Positions 50,352 to 62,194 of a stretch of 64,000 nt of DNA are shown here, piece after piece; the stretch's first letter is position 1, and the number at the start of each line of letters is the position of its first letter. Source of the stretch: Monosporascus cannonballus. Taxonomy: Eukaryota; Ascomycota; Sordariomycetes; Xylariales. A program made the translations under genes and the position numbers. Location of the stretch: NCBI GenBank assembly GCA_004154925.1, contig QJNS01000163.1:114603-178602 (forward strand), in the 5' to 3' direction. Under the pieces are notes generated by a model. The model saw only the letters and a list, made by a program, of their open reading frames with translations. It did no database searches and was not told where the DNA came from.

Positions 50352-52171
50352 TCAAACAGACTCGGCATGCTCCGCATCATGTGCCTTGCTGCTCTCGGCC
50401 ACGGCCATGTCGCGATCTTGCTTCGAAAGCTTAGACGAGACCGAGGTGTGGGGAATGCCGCGATAGCCATCGCAGTTGTAGCCGCTGTAACAGAAACTGT
50501 GTTAGTCGAAAGAAACCCCATAAGAAGGCAGAGAGCACCTACAAGATGACATCCATCTGGGCGAGCGTGAGACCCTTCGTCTCGGGCAGGAAGAAGAAGG
50601 CCCACAAGCTAGCGACCAGCATCCAGGACGCGAAGAAGAACCAGGTGCCGTAGCCGAAGGCCGTGAAGATGTACGGCAGGGCCTTGGTGAGGGCGAACTG
50701 CACGGCCCACTGGATGAAGGCCGCGAAGGTGCCCGAGAAGTTCCGGAGCACGCCGGGGAAGATCTCGGCCGACACGATCCACGGGATGCCGTTTAGACCA
50801 AATGACCAGCTATAGACCGTCAATGTCAGCAACGTCGGTGCCCGGGCCGGTGGGGCGGCGCGAGGCACGTATAGACTTACAAGGTGGAGTAGATCATGAC
50901 CATGGCGACGGCGGCTTTGCCGCCCTTGGCGGTGGAATCGGAGAGTGTCCCGCCGGCCTTGATGATATCGGCCGGGCGTCCCACCTTGACATAGGCCCCG
51001 ACGAACCATAGGCACAGCGAGCACGCGATCGAGGAGACGATGGTGGGGCGGCGGCGACCCAGCATGTCGACGAAGAAGACGTAGTAGATGATGGAGGCCA
51101 CGGCCTTGACGAGGCCGTAGATGCCGGTGTAGAGGGCGACGTCGGTGACGCCGAGGGAGCCGAAGAGGGTCGGGGAGTAGTAGTTGATGGCGGCGGCGCC
51201 GGAGACGTTCTGCAGGGCGAAGGCGCAGAAGACGAGGACGAGGCGGTTCCGCATGCCCCTCTGCGAGAACTGCTTCATGGCGCCGCGGTAGAAGGCCCAC
51301 GGGCCGGACCCGTACGCGGCCGAGATGGAGGCCTCCTCGGCGAGCCGCGACTCGATGGCGCGGATGTCCTCCTGCACGTAGGGGTGGTCGACGGGCAGGC
51401 GGCGCAGGCCCTCGAGCGCCCTGCGCGCGCGCTCCGTCTTGCCCTTGCGCATGAGCCACAGCGGGCTCTCGTGCAGGAAGAGGGTGCCGACGAAGAGCGG
51501 CACGGCGGGCACGAACTGCACGGCCATGGGGATCCGGAAGCTCGCGGGGCTGTCGACGGCGATGTTCTGCGTGATGCCGTAGTTGATCCAGAAGCCGACG
51601 AGCGAGCCCACCTGGTACGTGATCTCGAACAGGCCCGTCAGGATGCCGCGGATCGAGGGGACCGACAGCTCGGCGATGTAGCTCGGCACGGTGGCCGTGA
51701 TGGCTCCGCAGCCGATGCCCGTCAGCACGCGCCCCGCGTAGATCATGGAGAGGTTGCCGCTCGTCGCCGTCATCAGGACGGCGCCGACCAGGAAGACGAA
51801 GACGTTGGACTCGAGGGCCCACTTGCGGCCGATCTTCTCCGTGACGAAGAAGCAGAGGAGCGCGCCGACGAGCGCGCCGGCCTGGAACGTAGAGGTGATG
51901 TTGCTGGAGACATCGTTCGCGTTTTCGGGCGTGATGCCGAACGCCGTCTTGAAGTAGGGGCGGGAGATCGTGGTCCCGATGAATGCAGAATCGTAGCCGA
52001 AACTGGGATGTCTGTCAGCCCGGAGTCGGGCAAACCCCGACTGAAAACGGGAGTCGGGTATTAGACTCACAGCAGAGAGCCGGTGGCAATGATCATGCAC
52101 TCTGAGTAGAGGCGCCAGTTGTAGACCTCCTTAGGCGTGGGCCTGTCCTCGATGGCTCGGAATCCACCCAT
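50352..52171 (-). CDS. MFS quinate/sugar transporter
   Basis: Four exons: 52071-52171, 50881-52002, 50543-50809 and 50352-50484, giving 1623 nt and 540 aa. Introns are 68, 71 and 58 nt, with donors GTGAGT, GTAAGT, GTAGGT and branch sites such as CTGAC and CTAAC. It starts MGGFRAIEDRPTPKEVYNWR, as quinate permeases (QutD/qa-y group) do. Sugar-porter signatures: FGYDSAFIGTT, TEKIGRKW (loop 2-3), PSYIAELSVPSIRG (loop 4-5), LHESPLWLMRKGK (centre), DMLGRRRP (loop 8-9) and LPETKGLTLAQMDVIF (after TM12). The last exon supplies a hydrophilic tail ending AEHAESV; reading straight past its donor would give a premature stop. Substrate is quinate or a hexose, undecided. There is no pathway neighbour. Confidence 0.88.
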
Positions 52172-54529
52172 GTTGACCGAATTCGCTCTCTCAGTTCCCT
52201 GCGAAGCTGTGAGATGCAGATCATTCTGGGGAGAACTTTCAAATCACGGCGGGCCGCGAAGCCGTATTATAGTTCCCCCAACATACCTATCACGGGCGAA
52301 GTCGCTTCCCCCGCAAATTCTTCCTGTGCCCCATCCCGAGCTGACGGTAGTCAAGTGGGGTTTCTGGGTCCATCTGTGGTGGTTAGGGGGAAGGCATCCC
52401 CATCGTTGCTAGGCCGAACCTCGCCAAACCATGTGTCAGGCGCCTGGGGTCCTGGGGGTTCGCAGCGGAGGAGCCCCGCGCATCTCGCAGGGAAATCTGC
52501 CGATTTGTGCGGAGACGTCGAAAGGAGGTGAAGAGAACTGGAGAGACTGGGTACCTCACAGGTTGCCCCTGGTTGAACGCCAAGGATAGGGGCCCACCAA
52601 GCAAAAGCCGAGCCGACGCGACAGGCGAGGCGATGATGCCGGAAAGCTTGATTGAGTACGCCAATATCCGGCTAAGCTTACCTAAGCTCGCCAGATCCGC
52701 TAGAGGCTGTGGCCTATGACGGCGGAAGGAAACATGTCATGAACTGCTGACTTCCGTATCGCGATCGTACTATCTGAAGGCCGTTTGGCGGAGCTCCGAC
52801 CACCAGAACCCAAGGCGATTGAGCGATCCGGCAAACTGGTGGGTGTATTGAGTTACTGCATGCATATGAAGACACGACTGCGCAAAGCCCATGGTGCCGG
52901 TGACTAACTATACGGCAACTTGCTAACCCCATATATATCCTAAAGCAAGGCCTAACTTTCCGCCGGCGGTTGGATGTAGGGAACCATCGAGTGTTCAAGT
53001 TCCCAATGAAGAGGCGAAACTCAATCAGTCGATACTCGGAGATTCTTCCTGCGGTATGGATATATTCGTCTATTCGCAGTTGGTGCTGTGAACAGCGGTT
53101 TTCGCTCCTGTCTGTTCAGGGCGTAGAATCCTCCCCAGCACGTTGTCTCGCTCTTGAATGCTCCTCACGCTCGTCGGGGTATGCGCTGCTCGATCTCGCC
53201 TGTGGCTTTATCCGCCCAAGGAGCCGATGACAGCAGAATACTCTCGGATGATACTGCGATAGATTAAGCGGTATCGACGGGTATCATACCTCTCCCCGCC
53301 TGCAGCGATTAACCGTCGAGGGTAAATATTCATCAGGAACCGACATATGGCCGACCAACTTATATATCTTACCGTCAACAGCATAGCCGCACATGAGACT
53401 GTCCATTTGCTACCTAAGGCAACCCCCAGCTTTCGTCTGCGCTCATTCATATGCCCTCAACCCGGGTGTCCGACTCACGTGCTGGCGCCCACGGCGTGAA
53501 GCGCCTCGGGTACTCCCTCCTCATCCCGGAGTTATTGCACACGATATTGCGTGTGCCGTCAAAATCGCTGCCCGCGATTCCTGAAATACCGGATGCGCTC
53601 GTCGTCTCCTTTGTTTAATAGGGAGACCCTATCCCGTTCCCACGTCCCTTGGCTCTCGCCGTCAAGCTCTAGCCATAATAGCTAAGCTACCTGTAACTGC
53701 CTACGTATCTGAGTATATTTCCTTATTGTCACGTGGATACAGCTCTACCGAGTGTTTTGAATTGCAACACGAGTAATCCGAGGTCTTATTATCCGCAACA
53801 AGGTACTCAGGTTTTTTACCATCGGCCTAGTTTTATGATCCTATCTCCCTATTTCAGTTACTAGATATATCAACGTGTCTCGACTATTTCGGCTGGAGTC
53901 CGCATCTTCCACAATCTGGCCCCGGGGTCTTGATCAAAAAGACAAGGAAGTTTCCCTGGAAACGAGAGCGGGGGTTCCATTACATCGTCCTGTTGGTGAG
54001 AACTTCAACTAGATGTTACATATCGCAGCTTTCCCACGCTGCAGGTAAGCCCCGCGACTCGAGGCTCTTGTAGCTAGTTAGTATACCTTCTTCGCCAACT
54101 TGAGGCCCGTAATTTAATATGACAATGTCCAACGAGCCCACTCGAGGTAATATAATGGTAGATAGCTCGGGGTGAATCCAGGGGAACTTTAACTTGCTTG
54201 CTTGGAACACTAATAGATCGCTGAAAATCTTCACCGGTCTCGACACCCCAGTTTACCGGGAGACCGACCCTGAGAGTGATACGGGAGGACGGCGTACTGT
54301 ATACGAAATCACTTGCATGCAAAGACAACATACCAATTGCGGTCGAACGGGGATTTCACAGACCAAGCGGAAAATTTCAATTTAAACACCCATCTCCGCT
54401 TCTACGCCATATATATCAGAACCAACACCTACAACACACACTACCCCCCCCCACCCCCCCCACCCCCCCCCCCCCCCCCCCCTTCCCCCGTGCCGCCCGC
54501 AAAACTCCCTCACCCATCCATCGCCCACC
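52172..54529. other. Intergenic, no gene recognised
   Basis: About 2.4 kb between the divergently placed transporter start and the 3' end of the augmin gene. Only short frames without recognisable domains or splice patterns are present (for example 52383-52664 minus and 54016-54331 minus). A C-rich low-complexity tract closes it at 54444-54482. Confidence 0.5.
54444..54482. repeat. Poly-C/poly-G low-complexity tract
   Basis: Thirty-nine bases almost wholly C, broken by A at 54453 and 54462, 48 bp downstream of the HAUS6 stop codon. On the gene's strand this is a G-run that could form a G-quadruplex near the 3' end. The length is probably unreliable in short-read assembly. Confidence 0.8.
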
Positions 54530-57026
54530 TCACAGCTCGCCCCAGGATTTAATCGGGCTCCCGGGGGGACTAGCCTTGATCTTAGGCCTGCTCATAAAAA
54601 CAGTCTCCATGTCGAGGTCGGCGACGGAGCGGCCGGCGTCGTTCAGGAGCTCCTCGACGATGGACGCGTCACCGACGCCGCTGCCGGCGCTATCCTTGCG
54701 CGGAGTCATGCGGCTCCGGCGCTGCGACCGGCGGCGCTCGAGCCGCGCCCTCTGCCGCGCCGCCTCGAAGCCAGCCATCGAGCGCTGCGTGCGTGTCATG
54801 AGGTCCTCGTACTCGTCGCCGTCGGGGCCGATGGCGGCGAAGGGGGTGGAAGGGGGTTGGGGCTCGGACCTGCTATGCGGGCGGGTGCCGCCGCCTTTCA
54901 CCCTCGAGGGCGACGGCGAGAAGGGGTCCGACGCGCGGTCGGCGTCGATGTCATCCTCGTGTTCGTAGTAGGAGGTCGCGCGCGTCATCGACATGCGCGT
55001 CCGCTCCGCCAGCGAGAGCGTGTGCCGCGGCTTCCTCTTGCCGGGCGTGGGCGAGGCGTTGGACATGGAGGCGAGGATCTCGTCAGCGAGGGCCTGGGTC
55101 GGGGAGACGAGACGCGGGGGTGAAGGCTCGGATGGTGGCGGTGGTGGTGTTGCCGTGGCGGTTCGCCTTACTTTGTCCGACGGCGGTGAATCCAACGGCA
55201 TTGGTGACATCTCCCCCGAGGCAGCCCTGCTCGCCGGAGGCTGGAGACGAGTATTACCGGCCTCGTGTTCCTTTGGCATGCGGGCAATTCCCGAGATCTC
55301 CCGCATCGGCGGAGCAGGATCAGGGCGGCCTGGGTCAGTCTTGCCGTCTAGAGCAGTTCTAGCTTCAGTCCTGCGTAACCGTGGAAGCTGTCGTGTGCTT
55401 GGCGCTGGGTTGGGTTCGCATTGGCTATTCTGACGGTCGCGACCACCCGAGAGCCTTGCCGGCTTCGGGGGTGGGAGAGGCTTTTCTGGCCCAGACTTCT
55501 CCGGCACGGGCTTCTCCGCTTCATTCTCCCAGTCGCTAAGGTCAGAAATGGGTTCTTCGGCGTCCTTGGCCATACTAAGGCGCTGAAAGCCGCCGAGGCC
55601 ATGCTCAGGCCTCGACGCCTTGACCAGACTGGAGAAGTCGGGTATCTTTGCCTTCGTGATGCTGTCGAATTCGCTCTTCATGTCCCCGAGTATTTTGGCA
55701 TATTCCCCGGGGACCGACGCGACACGTTTGGAAATCTCTTCAGTCTCCTTCGGGTCGACGGCGAGATTCTGATGGGCGTTGAACTCTATCCCGCGAGCCT
55801 TAGATTTGCTATCGTCCTCCTCCTGCTGAGGGGACCCGGAAGGGCTGTTCCCAAACATCTTCTCGCGAAAGCCATTCCATTTCTCAAGCCTGGCCCTTTG
55901 CAGACGGACCCGCTCATCGAGCTGGTCGAGGAGGCCGGCATTCTGGCTTTCTATGTCCGAAATCTGCCCTGTCTCGAGGCCAGCCCAAATCTCGTCGAAG
56001 TCTGTGCCTAGGAAGCCGCCCTTGGGTGGGTTGGTATCGTTGAATAGTAGACTATCTATCCACCGGTCGTTCCCCGTCCAGTTTGCCTTCAGGGTCCTGC
56101 GCACCCGTTCCTTTGTAGAGTTATCAATCTGGTGGTCGGCCTCGTTGGGAGCGTTGGACTGTTCCTTCCGCTGGACGATTCCGCGCTCCTTAGACGATAA
56201 CAGTTCCTCAAACTCCTTATACCTCTGTCGTGCGGCACCCTTCTTAGCTAGAAGAGAGCTAAGGGATACCTTGTGTGCGAGCAATAGGGCGTTGATGACA
56301 GTCCTGTCGCCGGTATAGCCCCAGTTCTCGAGTGAAATCTTCTCCAATATCGTGGGTCGGTACTCTGGGCCCCCGTTCAAGGCACGCTCGGCGACGAGCT
56401 TCTTGAGGACGGCCGAGGAGAAGACGGCCAGGACCTCCTCTAGTCTTTCGCCCTTGCACTCGTCGAGCATAGTCTTCCGCACGACGGCATCTCGGCCCAG
56501 GATGCCGTTCTTCTTGGCCTGCTCGAGGGCGCGGAGGAGCGCTGCCCGGAGGTTGATGGACTGGACCTGGTCGAGCGGAGGGAAGAAGGGCCGCAGTTTC
56601 TTGAGTCACCATTAGCATATTATACTTGGCAAGCAGCCTCGAGTATAGCAACTCTCATCGTACATTTTGCGCCTCGTCGTGATCCCACAGCGTAAAGAGC
56701 TGGTACAACGCCCACTCGACGCACTGAATCCGCTTCTTCTGTCCACCGGCGGCATCTTTCGCAGAGAACGTTTTCAGAGTTATGTCGGGCCAGTCCGGTT
56801 CAAGGTCGAGCTCGAGAAGTCGGAGATTCGTGAGAAATAATGCTACGTTGGAGGTCGAACAGGGTATCTGCACTGAGTTGCTACCCGAACTCATCGACCC
56901 TGTTGCTGTTGCCGTTGCTGTTGCTGTTGCTGTTGCCGGGGGAGCGGTCAAGGCAGGTTTGCTGGCCGCGGGGAGGCGCAGCGATCTCGAACGCGCCACT
57001 GAGGTGTTGGTTTGTGAGAGAGACAT
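54530..57026 (-). CDS. HAUS augmin-like complex subunit 6
   Basis: Exons 56664-57026 and 54530-56599, 810 aa; the 64-nt intron has donor GTACGA and branch GCTAAT and joins AQN to KLRPFFPP in phase 0. Augmin recruits gamma-tubulin to existing spindle microtubules; subunit 6 is the contact for the gamma-tubulin side. The HAUS6 N-terminal domain spans residues 50-330: FLTNLRLLELDLEPDWPDIT, KKRIQCVEWALYQLF, FFPPLDQVQSINLRAALLRA, GRDAVVRKTMLDECKGERLE and LENWGYTGDRT. After about residue 330 it turns low-complexity: Pro/Ser/Arg-rich with basic patches and SPxK-like sites (for example SPTPGKRK, MTPRKD), typical of a phosphoregulated tail. Residues 30-45 are an Ala-Thr run encoded by a GCAACA-type microsatellite (about 56898-56935). 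Confidence 0.87.
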
Positions 57027-59657
57027 TGTGGCATCTTAGGGATCTTAAAAGGGGAGGGAAAAAAAAAGAAGAAGAAGAAGAAGAAGAGAGGTGAGACGAT
57101 GCCCGACTAGCTAGTGCACCGTAGATCTAGAATGCCAATGTCGTAAGTTCACCGAAGTAATAGCTCAGGTAGGTAGTAAGTAGTATAGGGAAGGGCGGTG
57201 TTCCTTATCGGTGCCGTTGTTGACTTTCCGAGCTTCGGGCCAATCGATAAGGCGAACAGGGGTCCGTCCAGCTGGCAAGTGCCAAGTTGCTGATATTGTG
57301 GGGACCTCGACGTTACTGTGGCTCGGAAGGGACTATGAATTAAGACGAAAGTAGGTGCATCGTTCGACCACGTGGCTTGGAGCGCGTCGGCAGTTGACCA
57401 TTCAAATGATGGCTGAGCCATTGACACATACCTGCGGTACATAATTCATAGCCAGTGATGATATTGAAAAGCAGTGGAGATGTCTAGGCGTAGAACGAGT
57501 GCGTAGAAGCTGGATGGAGAACCTATCGACCTAGCACCTCAAGCCTCCTTTTGTATGTTTAAACAATTCATCACACTAATTATAGCTTTCCATGCATATG
57601 CTGCACCCATAACCCCGTATCGTGGATGGTCCAGTACTCTAATCAGCTGATACCTCACGGAATAGCATACTCATGGGACTCTCGCCCCTAAAAGCTAAAG
57701 AGGATAACTGCCAGTAGAAAACCTGCTATTCGCTCGCTATTCATCCAGACATATTGGCCACCGAGAAAGTGTGAAGTAAATCTGCCAGAACTGAAACAGG
57801 AGAAGATAGGGGGGAATACGGAACCTCGGATTCAACCCGGGGGTACCTCCATGAGTTCCTGCAGCTTATAACTAACCCAATGAGCCCAGGCTGCCAAGCA
57901 TATTGATGTGCTACCAATGCACCTCTGGACTTTGTTCAAAACTGTGTGCCTTATTTTTCTATCATAAGGCCACTAGCAGATAAACCCATCATGTACAGAA
58001 CCAACCGGGTGGGTATGTAAGGTAGGTTCCAACCTCAGCGGCTAGTTGTTCATATCCTTAGGCATGACCGACCCAAGACTCTGCCATCGCAGAGCACTAC
58101 CGATTGTTTTGAGACTTATCCCGCCCGCCCTGCACTTCTACACGAACAAAGTTGGTTTTTTTTTTTCTTTTCCCGACCTCCTTAGACCTTCCCCCCTGCA
58201 GTCCCGCTACCTTGTCTCCCCCCACCTTCCGTGTGCAGGCCGGCGGCCCTCTTCCGAATATCCAGTAGCCGTCTGCGGGAGTCCCCGTCTCCTTAATCGC
58301 GACAAGAACTCTCTCATCCCGCAGCTCCTCCTTCGAGATCCCGAAAACCGCCTCGAAGGTCGGCGCCACGTCGTGGGGGCCGCAGGGGCACGCATCCCCG
58401 CTCGTCCTGCGCTCCCCGAAGAAGTTGGCGAGGCTCGACTCAATGGTCTCCTCGACCCGGGGACCGTCGGTCTCTACCGGTAGGCGACGTTCCCGGACGA
58501 TCTTCGTGGCCGTCTACGGGAGCGTTGTCGACGACCGCGGATCTGACGCGGGCCGCTTCCCCCGGCGTGAGGTATGGGCCGCTGATGCAGAGGCTGGTCG
58601 GTCGTGCCTAAGGTCCTCCGTTCGGCGGCTCGGTCCTTGGCGAGGTTGCGGAGGTCGTGTGGTAGGAACTCTGATCTTGTAGCCGAGATTCGGATCCGAT
58701 TGAGCGCTGATGTGGTCGTTGGTATTGCCGCTTGGGTTGGCAACGATGGTGGCCGCCGAGAATGGTGTGATCTGCCCATATTGGCGGCGATGACGACGAC
58801 GAAAAGTTATGCACGCAGGCAAGCAGGCCTTAACTTGAGGTTGTTGGTGGACGCACAATGCGATTTCTCCATGCCAGGTTGTTTCGGTCGTAGGAAATGC
58901 AGCTTCCTGTTCTGAAGGAAAGGAGTACGCCCATAAATAGACTCCCCTATCAAGTGAAGGCTACACCAAGGTGTCCGGAACTTAAGAGACGGATGGAACC
59001 ATGTTAATGTATCATAAAGGTGTCGCTCAGCTGTACAAGGTAAATACAGCCCGGAGCATATAAGACCCACGCAGTAACGTATTGTTAATATATATCATAA
59101 TAGGGATCATACAGGAGAAATACTCAAGCTAGTCCATGTTATCAATAGAAATTCAACTTGGTGCTCCTAGAAGGTGCTCCGACAGTATCCCGCTTCTGCC
59201 CTTCATTACGATGGTTCTCACCAATGCGAAGCATCAGAACCCGTGATACTAAGCTTAGGGCCATGAAAGCCGAGTTCCCAGCCACTACTGCCTCGAACTT
59301 ACTGTAAACCGCTTATACACCTGAGGAAGGGGGGGTGACATTTACCGGAATGCATCAAAACTTTTACCACAGGGCTAAACATAGATCTGGCGAGACATCT
59401 TCCTCGTCTTGACAATTATTCACGACAGTGCGGTAGTGGCTATCCCGATTTCCGTGTTCAGACGACATACCACGCTCCCTGTGCCGTTCTCGGGGCTAGA
59501 CGTCTGCCAATCGCGCTTATCAAGGAGTTACCATCCCGTGTCATTCTGCCCTCTGCTCCTCTACTACGTATCATACATTCAACCGCACAGCGATTGCCCC
59601 TAACTCCTTACCCTCCCCCTTCCTCCCTCCCTTCCTAAACCCACTCATCTACTTAGT
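57027..59657. other. Intergenic with microsatellite and possible relic
   Basis: About 2.6 kb. The HAUS6 upstream side has an A run followed by (GAA)n at 57061-57092. The stretch 57120-58090 holds nothing recognisable. The part 58170-58620 is GC-rich and has protein-like minus-strand pieces (separate entry). From 58800 to 59650 only short unsupported frames occur. A T-run (9 T) lies at about 58157. Confidence 0.5.
58200..58600 (-). pseudogene. Possible gene relic, unknown family
   Basis: Minus-strand pieces in different frames read as one plausible protein: LCISGPYLTPGEAARVRSAV and VDNAPVDGHED, then after a frame change VETDGPRVEETIESSLANFF and GERRTSGDACPCGPHDVAPT, and finally FEAVFGISKEELRDERVLVA followed by GTPADGYWIFGRG. 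Codon-like third-position GC bias and balanced composition support former coding function. At least one frameshift and no start or stop argue for decay. I do not recognise the family. Confidence 0.35.
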
Positions 59658-60699
59658 TCACAGCTTCGCAAAAACCGTAGGCACGCCCCCGCCCATCTCG
59701 ACGAGGGTGCTCTTATTCCTGACCCAGGCCTCGAGGCCGCGGCGCCCGTTCTCGACGCCGACGCCGCTCTGCTTCCAGCCGCCGACGGCCATCTCGGCGG
59801 GGCTCTCGCCCCAGGTGTTGACCCAGGTGATGCCGGCCTCGAGGCGGGCGACGACGGTGTGGCAGAGGTCGACGTCGCGGCCGACGACGCCGGCGGCGAG
59901 CCCGAGCTCCGTGGCGTTGGCGCGCGCCACCGCCTCGTCGGCCGAGGGGGAGGAGCCGTCGTAGGTTAGGATGCACATGACGGGGCCGAAGATCTCCTCC
60001 CTGACGATGGCCATGTCGTCCGTGCAGTCCGTGAACACCGTGGGGCGGACCCAGTAGCCGCCCCGCAGGCGCTCGGGCAGGTCCGCGGGCGGCTCGGGCC
60101 CGCCGCACAGCAGCGTCGCCTTGTCCTCGTCGCGGCCGCGGCGGATGTAGCCCAGGACCTTCTCGCGGTGGGCGGCGCTGTTGAGGGGCCCGAAGTTGGT
60201 GTTCGGGTCGGACAGGTCGCCGGGCCGCACGTACCGTATCTTGTCCAGAAGCACGCGCTCGAACTCTGCCTTCATGGCGCGCGGCACGAAGACCCGCGTG
60301 CCGTTGGTGCACACCTGTCCCGTACTGAAGAAGTTGGCCAACATGGCGACGTCGACGGCCTGGTCGACGCGCGCGTCGGGCAGCACGACCAGCGGGCTCT
60401 TGCCGCCGAGCTCCATCGTCACGTACTTCATGCCGCCCGCCGCGGCGCCCGCGACCTTCTTGCCGGTGCTGACCTGGCCCGTGAAGCTGACCTTCGCGAC
60501 GGCCGGGTGGGACGTGAGGTACGCGCCGACGTCGCCGGCGCCGTACACGACGTTGAAGACGCCGTCGGGCAGCCCGGCCTCGCGGTACAGGCCCGCGAGA
60601 TACTGGGCGTGGAGTGGCGTAAACTCGCTGGGCTTGTAGACCATGCAGTTCCCGGCGGCGAGGCAGGGGGCCGACTTCCACAGGGCGATCTGGATGGGG

Positions 60700-60731
<32 letters not shown>

Positions 60732-61172
60732 GAGCGGCTCCTTGGACGTGTAGACCATGGCGCTCGGCCGGAGCTTGAAGGACTCGCCGTTCAGGCCGCC
60801 GCTGGCCACTAGGTTGGCGAAGTACTCTAGCACATCAGCGCCCGTGACGATGTCCACCGTCGACGTCTCGGAGAAGGGCTTGCCGGTGTCGAGCGTCTCG
60901 ATCCGCGCGAGGTCGTCATTGCGCTCGCGTAAGAGCGCGACGGCCTTTTGCAGAATGCGTGCCCGTTCTACAGGTGGCTTACTCGACCATGACGGGAATG
61001 CCTCCTGGGCGGATTTGACTGCCGCATCGATCGACTGGTGTGAAGAAGTGTGTACTTTACAGACTGGGGTCCCGGTTGACGGGTCGACGGAGTCTATGTG
61101 ACCGGGCGAGTCCCGGGCTGGCTGCGGCTTCCCGGAGTAGAATGCATAGCGGTCTGCTTCGCGACCCGACAT
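59658..61172 (-). CDS. Betaine aldehyde dehydrogenase
   Basis: Single exon, 504 aa from ATG 61172 (the frame extends upstream only through non-ATG codons). It oxidises betaine aldehyde to glycine betaine with NAD(P). Class-defining ALDH features: [16 protein letters not shown] (Asn157), MELGGKSP (general base Glu254), [13 protein letters not shown] (catalytic Cys288; the [12 protein letters not shown] form is typical of BADHs), [13 protein letters not shown] and the C-terminal [20 protein letters not shown]. The last residues are AKL, a good PTS1 peroxisome signal. The gene is head-to-head with the choline oxidase, 1022 bp between start codons, which explains its job: step two of glycine betaine synthesis. 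The length is normal for the family, about 490-505 aa. Confidence 0.92.
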
Positions 61173-62194
61173 GGTGCTGAGTACAAGTGAGGCCGATCTC
61201 TTTCGGGCCACACCAAGGACCTTTTGCTCTTTGATGCAGATTATCCTAATTTAGGACGTCTATTTCGATGTCGCCTGTAAAGAGATTTACCGACTCGTAT
61301 ACATCCGAACCATGGAGCGATTCGGACGCGGCTCTCCGGGCCTTTTGTTAATTTGAAACAGGTTTGTAAGTGAGTCGGGCGTTACAGCGCTAGTATTCTT
61401 AGTTGACGTTGTACAGTACGAGCAGTTGGAGATGTCCTGTTCAACGATTGGATGTTCAGGAATATGCGGAAATGGTGATCCGTGAGAGTTCACGCCCCCC
61501 TGTGGAGAACAGTTGGCTAATGTAGCGTCTCTAGCCCGGACGGTGTATTACATAAAAAGGAAGAGGCTGAGATGCCTTAGTCTCTGGAGAGGCTGATAGA
61601 CTAAGCCCATGATTGGCCTCGTCAATCTTTTTAGGTAATCTCTGGTCTGCCAACATGGAGGCGACGCCGGCCAATCTTCGTGCTAGCGCAAGCCTACTCG
61701 GCGTAGTCTGATCCGGTCATACGATCCCCTAACTATGCAGCCACACAACTGGAGACCTGCCGCTGCTTCCGCTGGCCTAAGAAGAAATGCGGGGAAGATG
61801 GGGACGGTGTGTGTGAGTAGTACTTCGTGATAGGCGGTTGAAACACTCAGCCTGCTCCCTTTCACCGCCTTGCATTATGGCCCGGGGGTGATCCCTTACG
61901 CTGGGCTCCGAGTCGGCCCATCCGATCCAAGGATTTATGGAGCGCCCGCGTGTAGTCTGCACACAGTGCCCCCACTATACGGCGGCTTGGCGGAAGACCC
62001 TTGATGGGCCGGTTGCTTGTGTCAGCCTCGAGTTTAGCACTCCAACTCGCCTTGAAAATTTCCAACGGCGAGCGAGCATTTTTGACCTTGTCTCTCCCTG
62101 CACATAACCATATACGTGTTATTCAAGTGAATTCCGTGGTTTTGTAATTCTCCCAGAGAGATCGAACTGCTCAACCGCTTCGTAACCGATCAAT
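61173..62194. promoter_or_regulatory. Shared divergent promoter of the choline to betaine gene pair
   Basis: A 1022-bp interval between two divergent start codons with no supported gene inside. Two TGATAG motifs (61594-61599 and 61828-61833) fit the HGATAR core used by fungal nitrogen GATA factors (AreA/NIT2), which would suit induction when choline serves as nitrogen source. Short motifs of this kind also occur by chance. The strong co-regulation argument is the gene arrangement, not the motifs. Confidence 0.5.

Noticed and set aside
51384..52064. 226-residue plus-strand frame over the MFS gene
   Set aside because: Antisense shadow of strongly biased third positions; Ala/Arg/Glu/Asp repeats only.
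59713..60726. 337-residue Arg-rich frame inside the BADH gene
   Set aside because: Same-strand alternative frame of the ALDH gene; Arg-rich low-complexity composition.
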